DNA of 64,000 nt, from positions 1 through 64,000 of the forward strand of contig JAQIBJ010000102.1 in the NCBI GenBank assembly GCA_027859085.1, read 5' to 3'. This document shows positions 19,571 to 28,196 of the stretch, piece after piece. Numbering within the stretch: the stretch's first letter is position 1; every line of letters starts with the position of its first letter. The position numbers and the translations under genes were made by a program. The stretch is from Mycoplasmatota bacterium (GTDB taxonomy: Bacteria > Bacillota_I > Bacilli_A > Izemoplasmatales > Hujiaoplasmataceae). The notes below the pieces were generated by a model. The model was not told the origin of the DNA. It searched no databases and was given only the letters and a program-made list of their open reading frames with translations.

Positions 19571-19599
19571 TTGCCAAAAATGGTAAAATTTAGTAGAAT
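19571..19599 (+). promoter_or_regulatory. Promoter of pduL-tgt
   Basis: TTGCCA (19571-19576), 17-base spacer, TAGAAT (19594-19599). It diverges from the transporter promoter. Confidence 0.6.
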
Positions 19600-19625
19600 G
19601 GTATTGATTACGCGAGGAGGGTATT

Positions 19626-21313
<1,688 letters not shown>

Positions 21314-21329
21314 TATATTATTTAATAAC

Positions 21330-21359
21330 TTGTTTATTTACCTATATATTTATGATAAT
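21330..21359 (+). promoter_or_regulatory. Probable promoter of ftsZ
   Basis: TTGTTT (21330-21335), about 18 bases, GATAAT (21354-21359). An AGGT-type ribosome site (TTGGAGGTAA) follows. Confidence 0.45.
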
Positions 21360-21386
21360 ATGGAATTAGTATTTTGGAGGTAACTC

Positions 21387-22556
21387 ATGTTTAATATGGA
21401 TGATAAATTTAATCAAAAACCTAATATCAAAGTCATCGGAGTTGGTGGTGGCGGAGGTTCCGCTGTAAACCGTATGATAGAGAATGAAGTACAAGGTGTT
21501 GAATTTGTTGCGATGAACACAGATGCACAAGTTCTAAAACTATCTAAAGCTGATATAAGATTACAATTGGGTAAAAATCTTACAAGAGGATTAGGTGCAG
21601 GTGCCAACCCAGGTGTTGGAAGACAAGCAGCTGAGGAATCAGAAGATGAAATTAGAGATTTTTTAGCAGAAACAGATATGGTTTTCATTACTGCAGGTAT
21701 GGGTGGTGGTACCGGTACAGGAGCAGCTCCTGTTGTTGCTAGAATAGCAAGAGAAATGGGTTGTTTAACAATTGGTATTGTCACTAAACCATTTGGTTTT
21801 GAAGGCAAAAGAAGAATGACTGTGGCTTTAGAAGGTTTAGAAGCATTAAAACCTTATGTGGACACATTGATTGTTATACCAAATGATAAATTATTCTATG
21901 TTGTTGATAGAAACACTTCTTATTTAGATGCTTTCAGAGAAGCTGATAAAGTATTAAGACAAGGTGTTCAAGGTATTACAGAAATTATCGCAATTCCTGG
22001 TGTGGTTAATGTTGACTTTGCTGATGTAAAAACTGTAATGAAAGATAAAGGAACAGCATTAATGGGTATTGGTGTAGCTGAAGGTCCTAATAGAGCTATA
22101 GAAGCAGCTAGAGAAGCCATACGTTCACCTTTATTAGAAACGTCTATTAATGGTGCAACTGATGCAATTGTTAATATTACATCAAATTTCCAAGCATCAT
22201 TATATGAAATGAATGAAGTCGTTGAAGAAATTCATAAAAGTTCAACAACTGAAATTAATGTGATTTATGGTTCAGCAATCAATTCTGATTTAGGCGATGA
22301 ATTGGTGGTAACCGTTATTGCAACAGGTTTCAGTGACGACCCAATATTTAATAAAGACAATAAGATTGAAAAGAAAGAAGAAATAGCACAAGAAGTTGTG
22401 GAAGAAACTTTTGAAGCACCAAAGAAGAAAAAGAAGAAAAAGAAAAAAACTAGAAAACAAAAGAAACAAGTAATTGATAAATCAAAGGATAAAAAAGAAA
22501 CTGAAGACGATGATATCAACGTTCCTTCGTGGTTAAAGAGTTCTTTTAAAGATTAA
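21387..22556 (+). CDS. ftsZ: Cell division GTPase FtsZ
   Basis: A 389-residue tubulin homologue forming the Z ring. It has [15 protein letters not shown] near 17-31, the [13 protein letters not shown] tubulin signature near 109-121, and the T7 region [11 protein letters not shown]. The linker has a long lysine tract (near 350-365) from an A-rich stretch at 22424-22450. The last residues ([13 protein letters not shown]) look like the conserved C-terminal peptide that binds SepF or FtsA; sepF is at 27347. It is monocistronic, not in a mraZ-ftsA cluster. No wall-synthesis gene appears in this window. Confidence 0.97.
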   Translation: MFNMDDKFNQKPNIKVIGVGGGGGSAVNRMIENEVQGVEFVAMNTDAQVLKLSKADIRLQLGKNLTRGLGAGANPGVGRQAAEESEDEIRDFLAETDMVFITAGMGGGTGTGAAPVVARIAREMGCLTIGIVTKPFGFEGKRRMTVALEGLEALKPYVDTLIVIPNDKLFYVVDRNTSYLDAFREADKVLRQGVQGITEIIAIPGVVNVDFADVKTVMKDKGTALMGIGVAEGPNRAIEAAREAIRSPLLETSINGATDAIVNITSNFQASLYEMNEVVEEIHKSSTTEINVIYGSAINSDLGDELVVTVIATGFSDDPIFNKDNKIEKKEEIAQEVVEETFEAPKKKKKKKKKTRKQKKQVIDKSKDKKETEDDDINVPSWLKSSFKD

Positions 22557-22583
22557 GACTGGTTATTCCAGTCTTTTTTTTAA
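22555..22583 (+). terminator. Terminator after ftsZ
   Basis: AAGACTGG (22555-22562) pairs with CCAGTCTT (22568-22575) over TTATT, with a T-run after it. The stem includes the last bases of the stop codon. Confidence 0.85.
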
Positions 22584-22610
22584 CTTAAGGGACTATCTAA
22601 CCTATATTCA

Positions 22611-22639
22611 TTGTTTTTTAACGAAAAAAATGATAAAAT
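22611..22639 (+). promoter_or_regulatory. Promoter of the mgtE pair
   Basis: TTGTTT (22611-22616), 17 bases, TAAAAT (22634-22639) with TG one base upstream. No M-box riboswitch is seen in the short leader. Confidence 0.6.
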
Positions 22640-22666
22640 TTTATTAGAAGATTGGGGGCGATTATT

Positions 22667-24061
22667 ATGGTAGAATCTAATACAAATTACGAAGATCATG
22701 TGATTAAAATATTAAAAGAAAATCATGATTTAAGCCTCATTAATGAACTATTAGAAAATTATCATCATTACGAAATTGCAAAAGTAATGATCAATTTAGA
22801 TGATGAGTTATTCAAAAAATTATATCAATCTTTACCTCTAATTAAATTAACAGAAGTGATTGAAACCTTATCGCCAGAAGATGCATTTATGGTCTTTGAA
22901 AGAATGAATATTACTACATTGATTAATGTTTTAGATTATATAGAAACTGATGATTTGGTTGATATTATCGAGGAAATTGAAGATAAAGAAAAGAAAATCA
23001 ATTATTTATCACTGATTTCTCATTCAAAGCGAAAAATTATTAAATCATATCTTCATTTTGATGATGATATGGTTGGTTCTATCATGAACAATAATTTTGT
23101 GAAAATAAATGAAGAAATGACCGTTAAAAAAGCGATTAAAGCGGTTGTTGATCAAGCTCCTGTTGTTGAATACATTCATAATATTTATGTTGTGGACAAA
23201 AACAATAACTTGGTTGGTACTTTATCTTTAAAAGAGTTGATTAATAAAGGTAATGAAAAAACAGTATTAATCAAAGACGTTATGGTTGGAAACTTGGTAT
23301 ATTTATACCCAACAACGGATGTTGAAGAAGCAATTGAATTGATGAAAAACTATAATTTTCAGTTGTTGCCGGTTATTAATTCAGATCATAAGTTAATTGG
23401 TATTATTTCTTTTGATGACACTGTTGAAGCAATGAATGAAGAATCAAGTGCCGATTATGCGGGTTTAGCTGGGTTAACTGATGTAGAAATTTCATCTGAC
23501 GAAACCGTATTTTCATCGTTAAAGAAACGCTTGCCATGGTTGATTATTTTATTATTCATCAATCTAATTACTTCATCGATTATATCTGGTTATGAAGAAG
23601 AATTACAAACACTAACAACATTGGCTATATTTATGCCTTTGATTTTAAATATGGCAGGGAATTCTAGTACTCAAGGATTGGGTGTTATTATTCGTTTGTT
23701 TGCCACAAATCAATTTAAAGAAAAAGGTCAAGTATTAAAACATTTAATAAAAGAATTGTTTACAGGAATGATTAATGGTATCATTGTTGGTATTGGATTA
23801 TTTGTGCTTGTATTATTGTTTAACGTCATGAAGGGTACAGATTTTCAAGAAGGTTTAAATTTTGCTTTTGTGATATCTTTATCAATCGGATTATCTTTAG
23901 TTATAGCAACCTTAGCTGGAAGTCTAGTACCATTATTTATAAATTCAATTAAAATTGATCCTGCTGTTGCATCTGGACCATTTATAACAACAATCAATGA
24001 TATAATTTCTTTGTTGATATATTTTGGTTTAGCAACAACTTTAATTACAGGTCTAAGTTAA
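22667..24061 (+). CDS. mgtE: Magnesium transporter MgtE, first copy
   Basis: A 464-residue MgtE, full length. It has an N-domain of helical repeats (about 1-130), two CBS domains (about 140-260) that sense cytosolic Mg2+, then a plug helix and five membrane segments. Near the end is the signature DPAVASGPFITTINDIISLLIYF, which lines the ion path. The ATG at 22667 is preferred over a TTG 15 bases upstream. A second MgtE follows 13 bases later with the same layout but clearly diverged sequence, suggesting an old duplication. The pore signature is intact in both. Confidence 0.92.
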   Translation: MVESNTNYEDHVIKILKENHDLSLINELLENYHHYEIAKVMINLDDELFKKLYQSLPLIKLTEVIETLSPEDAFMVFERMNITTLINVLDYIETDDLVDIIEEIEDKEKKINYLSLISHSKRKIIKSYLHFDDDMVGSIMNNNFVKINEEMTVKKAIKAVVDQAPVVEYIHNIYVVDKNNNLVGTLSLKELINKGNEKTVLIKDVMVGNLVYLYPTTDVEEAIELMKNYNFQLLPVINSDHKLIGIISFDDTVEAMNEESSADYAGLAGLTDVEISSDETVFSSLKKRLPWLIILLFINLITSSIISGYEEELQTLTTLAIFMPLILNMAGNSSTQGLGVIIRLFATNQFKEKGQVLKHLIKELFTGMINGIIVGIGLFVLVLLFNVMKGTDFQEGLNFAFVISLSIGLSLVIATLAGSLVPLFINSIKIDPAVASGPFITTINDIISLLIYFGLATTLITGLS

Positions 24062-24074
24062 GGGAGGGATGATG

Positions 24075-25475
24075 ATGGAAGACAAAATAATGGATTATCA
24101 AAATGAGATTGTCTCATTTATAATGAATAACATAAAATATCCAAACATCACTTCACTATTAGAACAATATCACCCTTATGATTTATCAAGAGCTGTTTTA
24201 GATTTAGATGAAGACATTATAATGAACTTATTTAATAAAATTTCTAATGAGTTTATTGCTGAAATATTTGAATACTTTACAGATAGTGAATTTAAAGAAA
24301 TTTACACTTTATTTAAAACAGAAAAATTAGCAAAGATTATTTCCAAAATGGATCTTGACTTAAGCGTGGATTTACTAAGAGGTTTAAAGACAAAAGGCAT
24401 TGATATATTAAATCACATTCCTTTATCAAGAAGAAATAGAATTATTGAAGTGATGCAGTATAATCCAGATGAAATTGGATCGTATTTAAATGACAGTTTT
24501 ATGTTTGTCGATATGTCTTATTCTGTTAAAGAAACAATGAAGTATGTGACTAAAAATGCTTATGAATTTGATTATATATCAATTATTTATATTGCACACA
24601 ATCAAGAGTTGATTGGTTATATTAAATTAAAAGATTTAATTACTGCAAGGGCTGATGAATTAATAAAAGACATTATGTCTACAAGATTTCAAAAAGTATA
24701 CCTTGATGATGATGTAGAATATGTAGCGAAGATTATGCAAGAAACAAGAGAATCTTCAATTCCAATTATCAATGAAAACAATCTCATGCTCGGGGTTGTA
24801 ACCCATGATGACTTGATGGATATTATTGCTTTGGCTGAAGAAGAAGATTATACAAAGTTTGCAGGTTTATCAGACTATGATAATGAATTAGAATCAACCA
24901 GTATACTTAAATCTGTTAAAAGTCGCTTGCCTTGGTTAAGTATTTTATTGCTATTATCAATGGGAACATCGATTATATTATCATTTTTTGATGGACAACT
25001 CGCCAGTAGTGGACCATTACTAGCCGCGAGATTAGCTGTATTTTTACCGCTAATATTAGACATGGCTGGAAACACCGGAACTCAAAGTTTGGCGGTAACA
25101 ATTCGTTATCTTTCTAAAAATAGTGACATTGAAAAAGGCATATTGAAAAAGATGGTTATTAGAGAAATTAAAACCGGTATTATACAAGGATTACTAATTG
25201 GTAGTGTTGTATTTGGAATGATTTTATTCACGACTTATACAGGTAAAAAGGAATTAGTAAGAATTGACTATATATTTGCCATAGTAACATCTGGATCTAT
25301 TTTTATAGCATTATTAATATCAACTACTTTAGGTAGTGTGATTCCCATGATAATGAATAGATTAAAAATTGACCCAGCAGTTGCATCAGGACCGTTTATT
25401 ACAACGGTATCTGATATTGTGACATTAAGTATTTACTACACCATTGGTTTAAGTATTTTATTACCAATGTTTTAA
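24075..25475 (+). CDS. mgtE: Magnesium transporter MgtE, second copy
   Basis: A 466-residue MgtE with N-domain, paired CBS domains (about 130-255) and five membrane segments ending in DPAVASGPFITTVSDIVTLSIYY. It is in tandem with the first copy. Three successive ATGs occur at 24069, 24072 and 24075; the third is chosen because GGAGGG lies about 6 bases before it, while the first two are too close. MgtE acts as a dimer, so the pair could form homodimers or a heterodimer. Downstream yhbY starts 47 bases later. Confidence 0.9.
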   Translation: MEDKIMDYQNEIVSFIMNNIKYPNITSLLEQYHPYDLSRAVLDLDEDIIMNLFNKISNEFIAEIFEYFTDSEFKEIYTLFKTEKLAKIISKMDLDLSVDLLRGLKTKGIDILNHIPLSRRNRIIEVMQYNPDEIGSYLNDSFMFVDMSYSVKETMKYVTKNAYEFDYISIIYIAHNQELIGYIKLKDLITARADELIKDIMSTRFQKVYLDDDVEYVAKIMQETRESSIPIINENNLMLGVVTHDDLMDIIALAEEEDYTKFAGLSDYDNELESTSILKSVKSRLPWLSILLLLSMGTSIILSFFDGQLASSGPLLAARLAVFLPLILDMAGNTGTQSLAVTIRYLSKNSDIEKGILKKMVIREIKTGIIQGLLIGSVVFGMILFTTYTGKKELVRIDYIFAIVTSGSIFIALLISTTLGSVIPMIMNRLKIDPAVASGPFITTVSDIVTLSIYYTIGLSILLPMF

Positions 25476-25490
25476 AAATATTATATTTGA

Positions 25491-25512
25491 AAGGAGAGGC
25501 TTTTGATAAGCC
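25491..25512 (+). promoter_or_regulatory. Ribosome site set far upstream of yhbY, with a hairpin between
   Basis: AAGGAG (25491-25496) is 26 bases before the yhbY ATG. GGCTT (25498-25502) pairs with AAGCC (25508-25512) over loop TTGAT. Folding the hairpin would shorten the gap to about 11 bases. A TTG at 25503, in another frame, could start a 9-codon leader peptide ending past the yhbY ATG. Confidence 0.45.
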
Positions 25513-25522
25513 AAAATAAAAG

Positions 25523-25813
25523 ATGGAATTAAAAGGAAAACAAAAAGCAATGTTAAGAAGATTAGCAAATAATAAAGATATTATGTTTCAAATTGGTCAA
25601 TCTGGAATAACTCAACAAGTTGTTGATAATGTTTTAACCAATTTGAAAAAACATGAGGTAGGTCGTGTATCAATATTAAATAACTGTCCTGATTCGCCTG
25701 CTGAAATTATTAATAAGTTAGAAGAAAATGACATAATGGTTGTGTATAAAATTGGACGTGTTTTATTGCTTTATAAACAAAACAAGAAGTTAAAGGACTG
25801 GATTAGATTATAA
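25523..25813 (+). CDS. yhbY: YhbY-family CRM-domain RNA-binding protein
   Basis: A 96-residue single CRM-domain protein of normal length. The conserved loop is QIGQSGIT (about 23-30), followed by the LKKHEVGRVSIL strand and a final VLLLYK. YhbY binds pre-50S ribosomal particles and helps assembly. The ATG has no good ribosome site of its own; the strong AAGGAG is 26 bases up, across a hairpin. The stop overlaps surE (TAATG). Confidence 0.9.
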   Translation: MELKGKQKAMLRRLANNKDIMFQIGQSGITQQVVDNVLTNLKKHEVGRVSILNNCPDSPAEIINKLEENDIMVVYKIGRVLLLYKQNKKLKDWIRL

Positions 25814-26529
25814 TGAAAATATTACTTACTAATGATGATGGCTACAATGCAGAAGGCATACAATATCTATTCAAGGCTTTGCAAAAGTATGGCGAAGTCT
25901 ATTTAGTTGCACCTCATAAACATATGTCAGGCGCATCTGTTTCAAGAGTTTTTTGGACTAAAGTAAAAGCACATCAACATGAAGATAAAGTTTATTCTGT
26001 TGAAGGTACACCTGCAGATAGTGTGTCACTGGCTTTACATGGGTTAAATATAAGACCAGATGTTGTTGTTTCCGGTATTAATTCCGGCTTTAACCTTGGC
26101 GCAGATACAGTGTATTCAGGAACTGTTGGTGCTTGTATGGAAGCTTTAAAATTTAAGATACCAAGCGTCGCTTTATCAGCAGATTATAACCATTTAGCAC
26201 AAGCTGAAAAAGATTTAGATAAAGTATTATCTTATATTTTTGATCATGAATTATTGTCAAAAGACTATTTATTGAATGTTAACTTTGTCTCTAGAGACTT
26301 TAAAAAATCAAAAGGTATTGTGATAACTGATTTAGGGTTTAGGCCAACAAGACATTACTATGTAGAAGAAGAAGGTTATTATGTTGCAAAAAGACATTTC
26401 CTAGATGAAAATTTTACTGATGAAACTGATTTACATGCCGTTAATAATGGTTATATATCAATCACACCTCTTAAGTTTGCAAATCAGACTCAAAGAGGTA
26501 TTAATGAACTTAGAAAAAAGGTGAGATAG
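25813..26529 (+). CDS. surE: 5'/3'-nucleotidase SurE
   Basis: A 238-residue metal-dependent nucleotidase. The metal-site motif LLTNDDGYNAEGI is at 4-16, with Ser in HMSGAS near 38-43 and the SGINSGFNLGADTVYSGTVGA block near 93-113. SurE dephosphorylates nucleoside monophosphates and short polyphosphate. It starts on the yhbY stop and its TAG directly abuts the GTG of a small membrane protein, so the three genes form one operon. It fits the nucleoside-salvage flavour of the window. Confidence 0.95.
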   Translation: MKILLTNDDGYNAEGIQYLFKALQKYGEVYLVAPHKHMSGASVSRVFWTKVKAHQHEDKVYSVEGTPADSVSLALHGLNIRPDVVVSGINSGFNLGADTVYSGTVGACMEALKFKIPSVALSADYNHLAQAEKDLDKVLSYIFDHELLSKDYLLNVNFVSRDFKKSKGIVITDLGFRPTRHYYVEEEGYYVAKRHFLDENFTDETDLHAVNNGYISITPLKFANQTQRGINELRKKVR

Positions 26530-26697
26530 GTGCTTAGAAACAGAGTCGTAGCAATTATAGTATCATTTATTAACTTAATAATTATTTTGGTTTTAATTGC
26601 TTATGTATTAGACAATCCATTTGTTGAGATTTTACTCGGTGTCTATGTGATTGCTTTTTCAAGCATGATGTCGTTTTTAAGTAGAAGAAGAGATTAA
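26530..26697 (+). CDS. Small membrane protein, 55 residues, unknown
   Basis: A short open frame starting with GTG directly after the surE TAG. AAGGTGAGATAGG just upstream is a fair ribosome site. The product is MLRNRVVAIIV... with two hydrophobic segments (about 6-26 and 31-50) split by LDNPF, and a basic end (SRRRD). The positive-inside rule puts both ends in the cytoplasm. It fills the surE-yggS gap exactly, with 11 bases left before the next start. I do not recognise the family, but the layout supports a real gene. Confidence 0.65.
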   Translation: MLRNRVVAIIVSFINLIIILVLIAYVLDNPFVEILLGVYVIAFSSMMSFLSRRRD

Positions 26698-26708
26698 GGG
26701 AGGTTAAA

Positions 26709-27344
26709 ATGTTAAATATAAAACATTTAAACAAACTAAAATCACAAATGAATCATCAAACTTTAATTGCTGTTACAAAGTATGTTGGAGATGATGAAAT
26801 CGAAGCTTTAATCCAAGAAGGCATCACTGATTTTGGTGAAAATAGAGTGAATGTCTTTCAAGAAAAATATCAAAAATATTCAAATACTGAAATTACATGG
26901 CATTTCATTGGTCATTTACAATCAAAAAAGGTAAAGAAAATGATTAATGACATCGCTTGTTTACATGCTTTAGATAGAATGAGCCTTGCAAAAGAGGTTG
27001 AAAAGCGTCGAATTGATCCTTTGCCTTGTTTTATTGAAGTTAATATTGCCAATGATCCTAATAAATATGGTTTAAAAAAAGAAAAAGTATTTGAATTCTA
27101 TAATAAAATCAAAGATTATGATAAAATAGATATAGTTGGATTTATGGGAATGGCGGAACATACTGATGATGAAGTCATTATAAGAAAGAATTTTCAAGTT
27201 TTAGTTGATTTAAAAGCAGAATTTGATGAACTATATTCTAAATCTCATAAGTTATCAATGGGTATGTCGAATGATTACAATATAGCAATTGAAATGGGAG
27301 CAACCCATTTAAGAATAGGAAGTTATTTGTATGAGGAGGAGTAA
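26709..27344 (+). CDS. yggS: YggS-family pyridoxal phosphate homeostasis protein
   Basis: A 211-residue PLP-binding TIM-barrel protein (B. subtilis YlmE). The PLP lysine is in LIAVTKY near residue 24; FGENRVN near 45, WHFIGHLQSKK near 65 and LSMGMSNDYNIAIEMG near 180 are family hallmarks. It buffers free PLP and has no known catalysis. A strong GGGAGG ribosome site is present. It leads yggS-sepF-yggT, matching B. subtilis ylmE-ylmF-ylmG, and is followed by ileS as there. Confidence 0.94.
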   Translation: MLNIKHLNKLKSQMNHQTLIAVTKYVGDDEIEALIQEGITDFGENRVNVFQEKYQKYSNTEITWHFIGHLQSKKVKKMINDIACLHALDRMSLAKEVEKRRIDPLPCFIEVNIANDPNKYGLKKEKVFEFYNKIKDYDKIDIVGFMGMAEHTDDEVIIRKNFQVLVDLKAEFDELYSKSHKLSMGMSNDYNIAIEMGATHLRIGSYLYEEE

Positions 27345-27346
27345 GC

Positions 27347-27667
27347 ATGGGATTGTTTGGAAAAAAAGATAAAATTTCACCGACTGATGTAGAATTTGAT
27401 GATATTACTTTTGTTAAAGTAAATGATAACAAAAGTATTTATAAATACGCTGAATTGATTATGCATAGAGAACCGGTGGTACTTAATTTTACAGATACAT
27501 TAATATCTGAGGCTAATGAAGTGCTAATATTCTTATCTGGCGTATTATATGCTTGTGATGGGGAAATTGTTAAAATTCAAGATAAAATTTATTTAATGGC
27601 CCAAAAGAGTGATTTGTTAGGACCTACATTAAAAAGATTTGTTGACGAGTATAGAAAGGATTCATAA
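27347..27667 (+). CDS. sepF: Cell division protein SepF
   Basis: A 106-residue SepF, short because the linker between the N-terminal membrane-binding helix (MGLFGKKDK) and the core is minimal. The core has EPVVLNFTDTLISEANEVLIFLSGVLYACDG and IYLMAQK, fitting the SepF pattern. SepF binds the FtsZ C-terminal peptide and the membrane, forming arcs that anchor the Z ring. FtsZ at 21387 keeps a matching C-terminal peptide. It is 2 bases after yggS and overlaps yggT. Confidence 0.92.
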   Translation: MGLFGKKDKISPTDVEFDDITFVKVNDNKSIYKYAELIMHREPVVLNFTDTLISEANEVLIFLSGVLYACDGEIVKIQDKIYLMAQKSDLLGPTLKRFVDEYRKDS

Positions 27668-27921
27668 TGATAGAGGTTTTTTTATATTATACTTACATTT
27701 TTTTGCGCATTTACTTTTATGTAATGATTCTCTACATTATATTGTCATGGACACCATTGGTAAATTCAAAATTTTATTCGGTATTAAGAAAAATTGTAGA
27801 CCCATATTTGGGAATATTTAGAGGTTTGTTTGTATTTGGTAGTATGGATTTCACACCAATTGTTGGATTGCTTTTATATCAATTTTTGTTAATGATGATT
27901 GAACGTGTGTTATTTGTTTAA
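27667..27921 (+). CDS. yggT: YggT-family membrane protein (YlmG)
   Basis: An 84-residue membrane protein with two hydrophobic segments (about 5-27 and 62-82) and the family pattern YIILSWTPLVNSKFYSVL then VDPYLGIFRG between them. The function is unclear; it is tied to division or membrane organisation by its constant place after sepF. It starts on the sepF stop (TAATG). The ileS promoter follows at once. Confidence 0.9.
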   Translation: MIEVFLYYTYIFLRIYFYVMILYIILSWTPLVNSKFYSVLRKIVDPYLGIFRGLFVFGSMDFTPIVGLLLYQFLLMMIERVLFV

Positions 27922-27929
27922 TGTTTTGC

Positions 27930-27957
27930 TTGCAAAAAGCGTAAAATTTGGTATAAT
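27930..27957 (+). promoter_or_regulatory. Promoter of the ileS T-box
   Basis: TTGCAA (27930-27935), 16 bases, TATAAT (27952-27957) with an upstream TG (TGGTATAAT). Confidence 0.75.
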
Positions 27958-27964
27958 TTATTAA

Positions 27965-28180
27965 GAATATAAACGATGATTAGGACAACAAAGGTTTAAA
28001 CAATAGAGAGCTTGTAAGTGCTGAAAGCAAGCATATAACCTTTTATCACCTAGGAGTTTGATTGACGAATAAAGTAGTCAATCACGTCACCAGCGTTAAT
28101 GGGTATTGAGTGCTAGCGAAAGCTAGAATTAAGGTGGTACCGCGTTTTAAACGTCCTTTGTATAGGACGTTTTTTTTAAT
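27965..28180 (+). promoter_or_regulatory. T-box leader, isoleucine specifier
   Basis: The T-box sequence AAGGTGGTACCGCG lies at 28131-28144; its TGGT would pair with an NCCA end having A as discriminator. AGAGAG near 28000 and the GTAAGTGCTGAAAG distal loop mark Stem I. The codon ATC (28045-28047) sits in the specifier position above AACCTTT paired with AAAGGTT. The terminator is AAACGTCCT (28149-28157) with AGGACGTTT (28164-28172) and a T-run. Uncharged tRNA-Ile would allow read-through into ileS. Confidence 0.93.
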
Positions 28181-28196
28181 CAAGGAGGAGAAATAT

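Noticed and set aside
22424..22450. Possible programmed slippage at the A-rich lysine tract of ftsZ
   Set aside because: The A-runs are broken by G every few bases, and the zero frame reaches the expected C-terminal peptide.
22265..22519. Phe/Ser-rich 84-residue frame on the minus strand
   Set aside because: It is the complement of the lysine-rich linker of ftsZ and has no ribosome site or family likeness.
28110..28196. Longer ileS with an upstream in-frame start
   Set aside because: The extra codons cover the T-box antiterminator and terminator; ATG 28197 has the AGGAGG site and the normal N-terminus.
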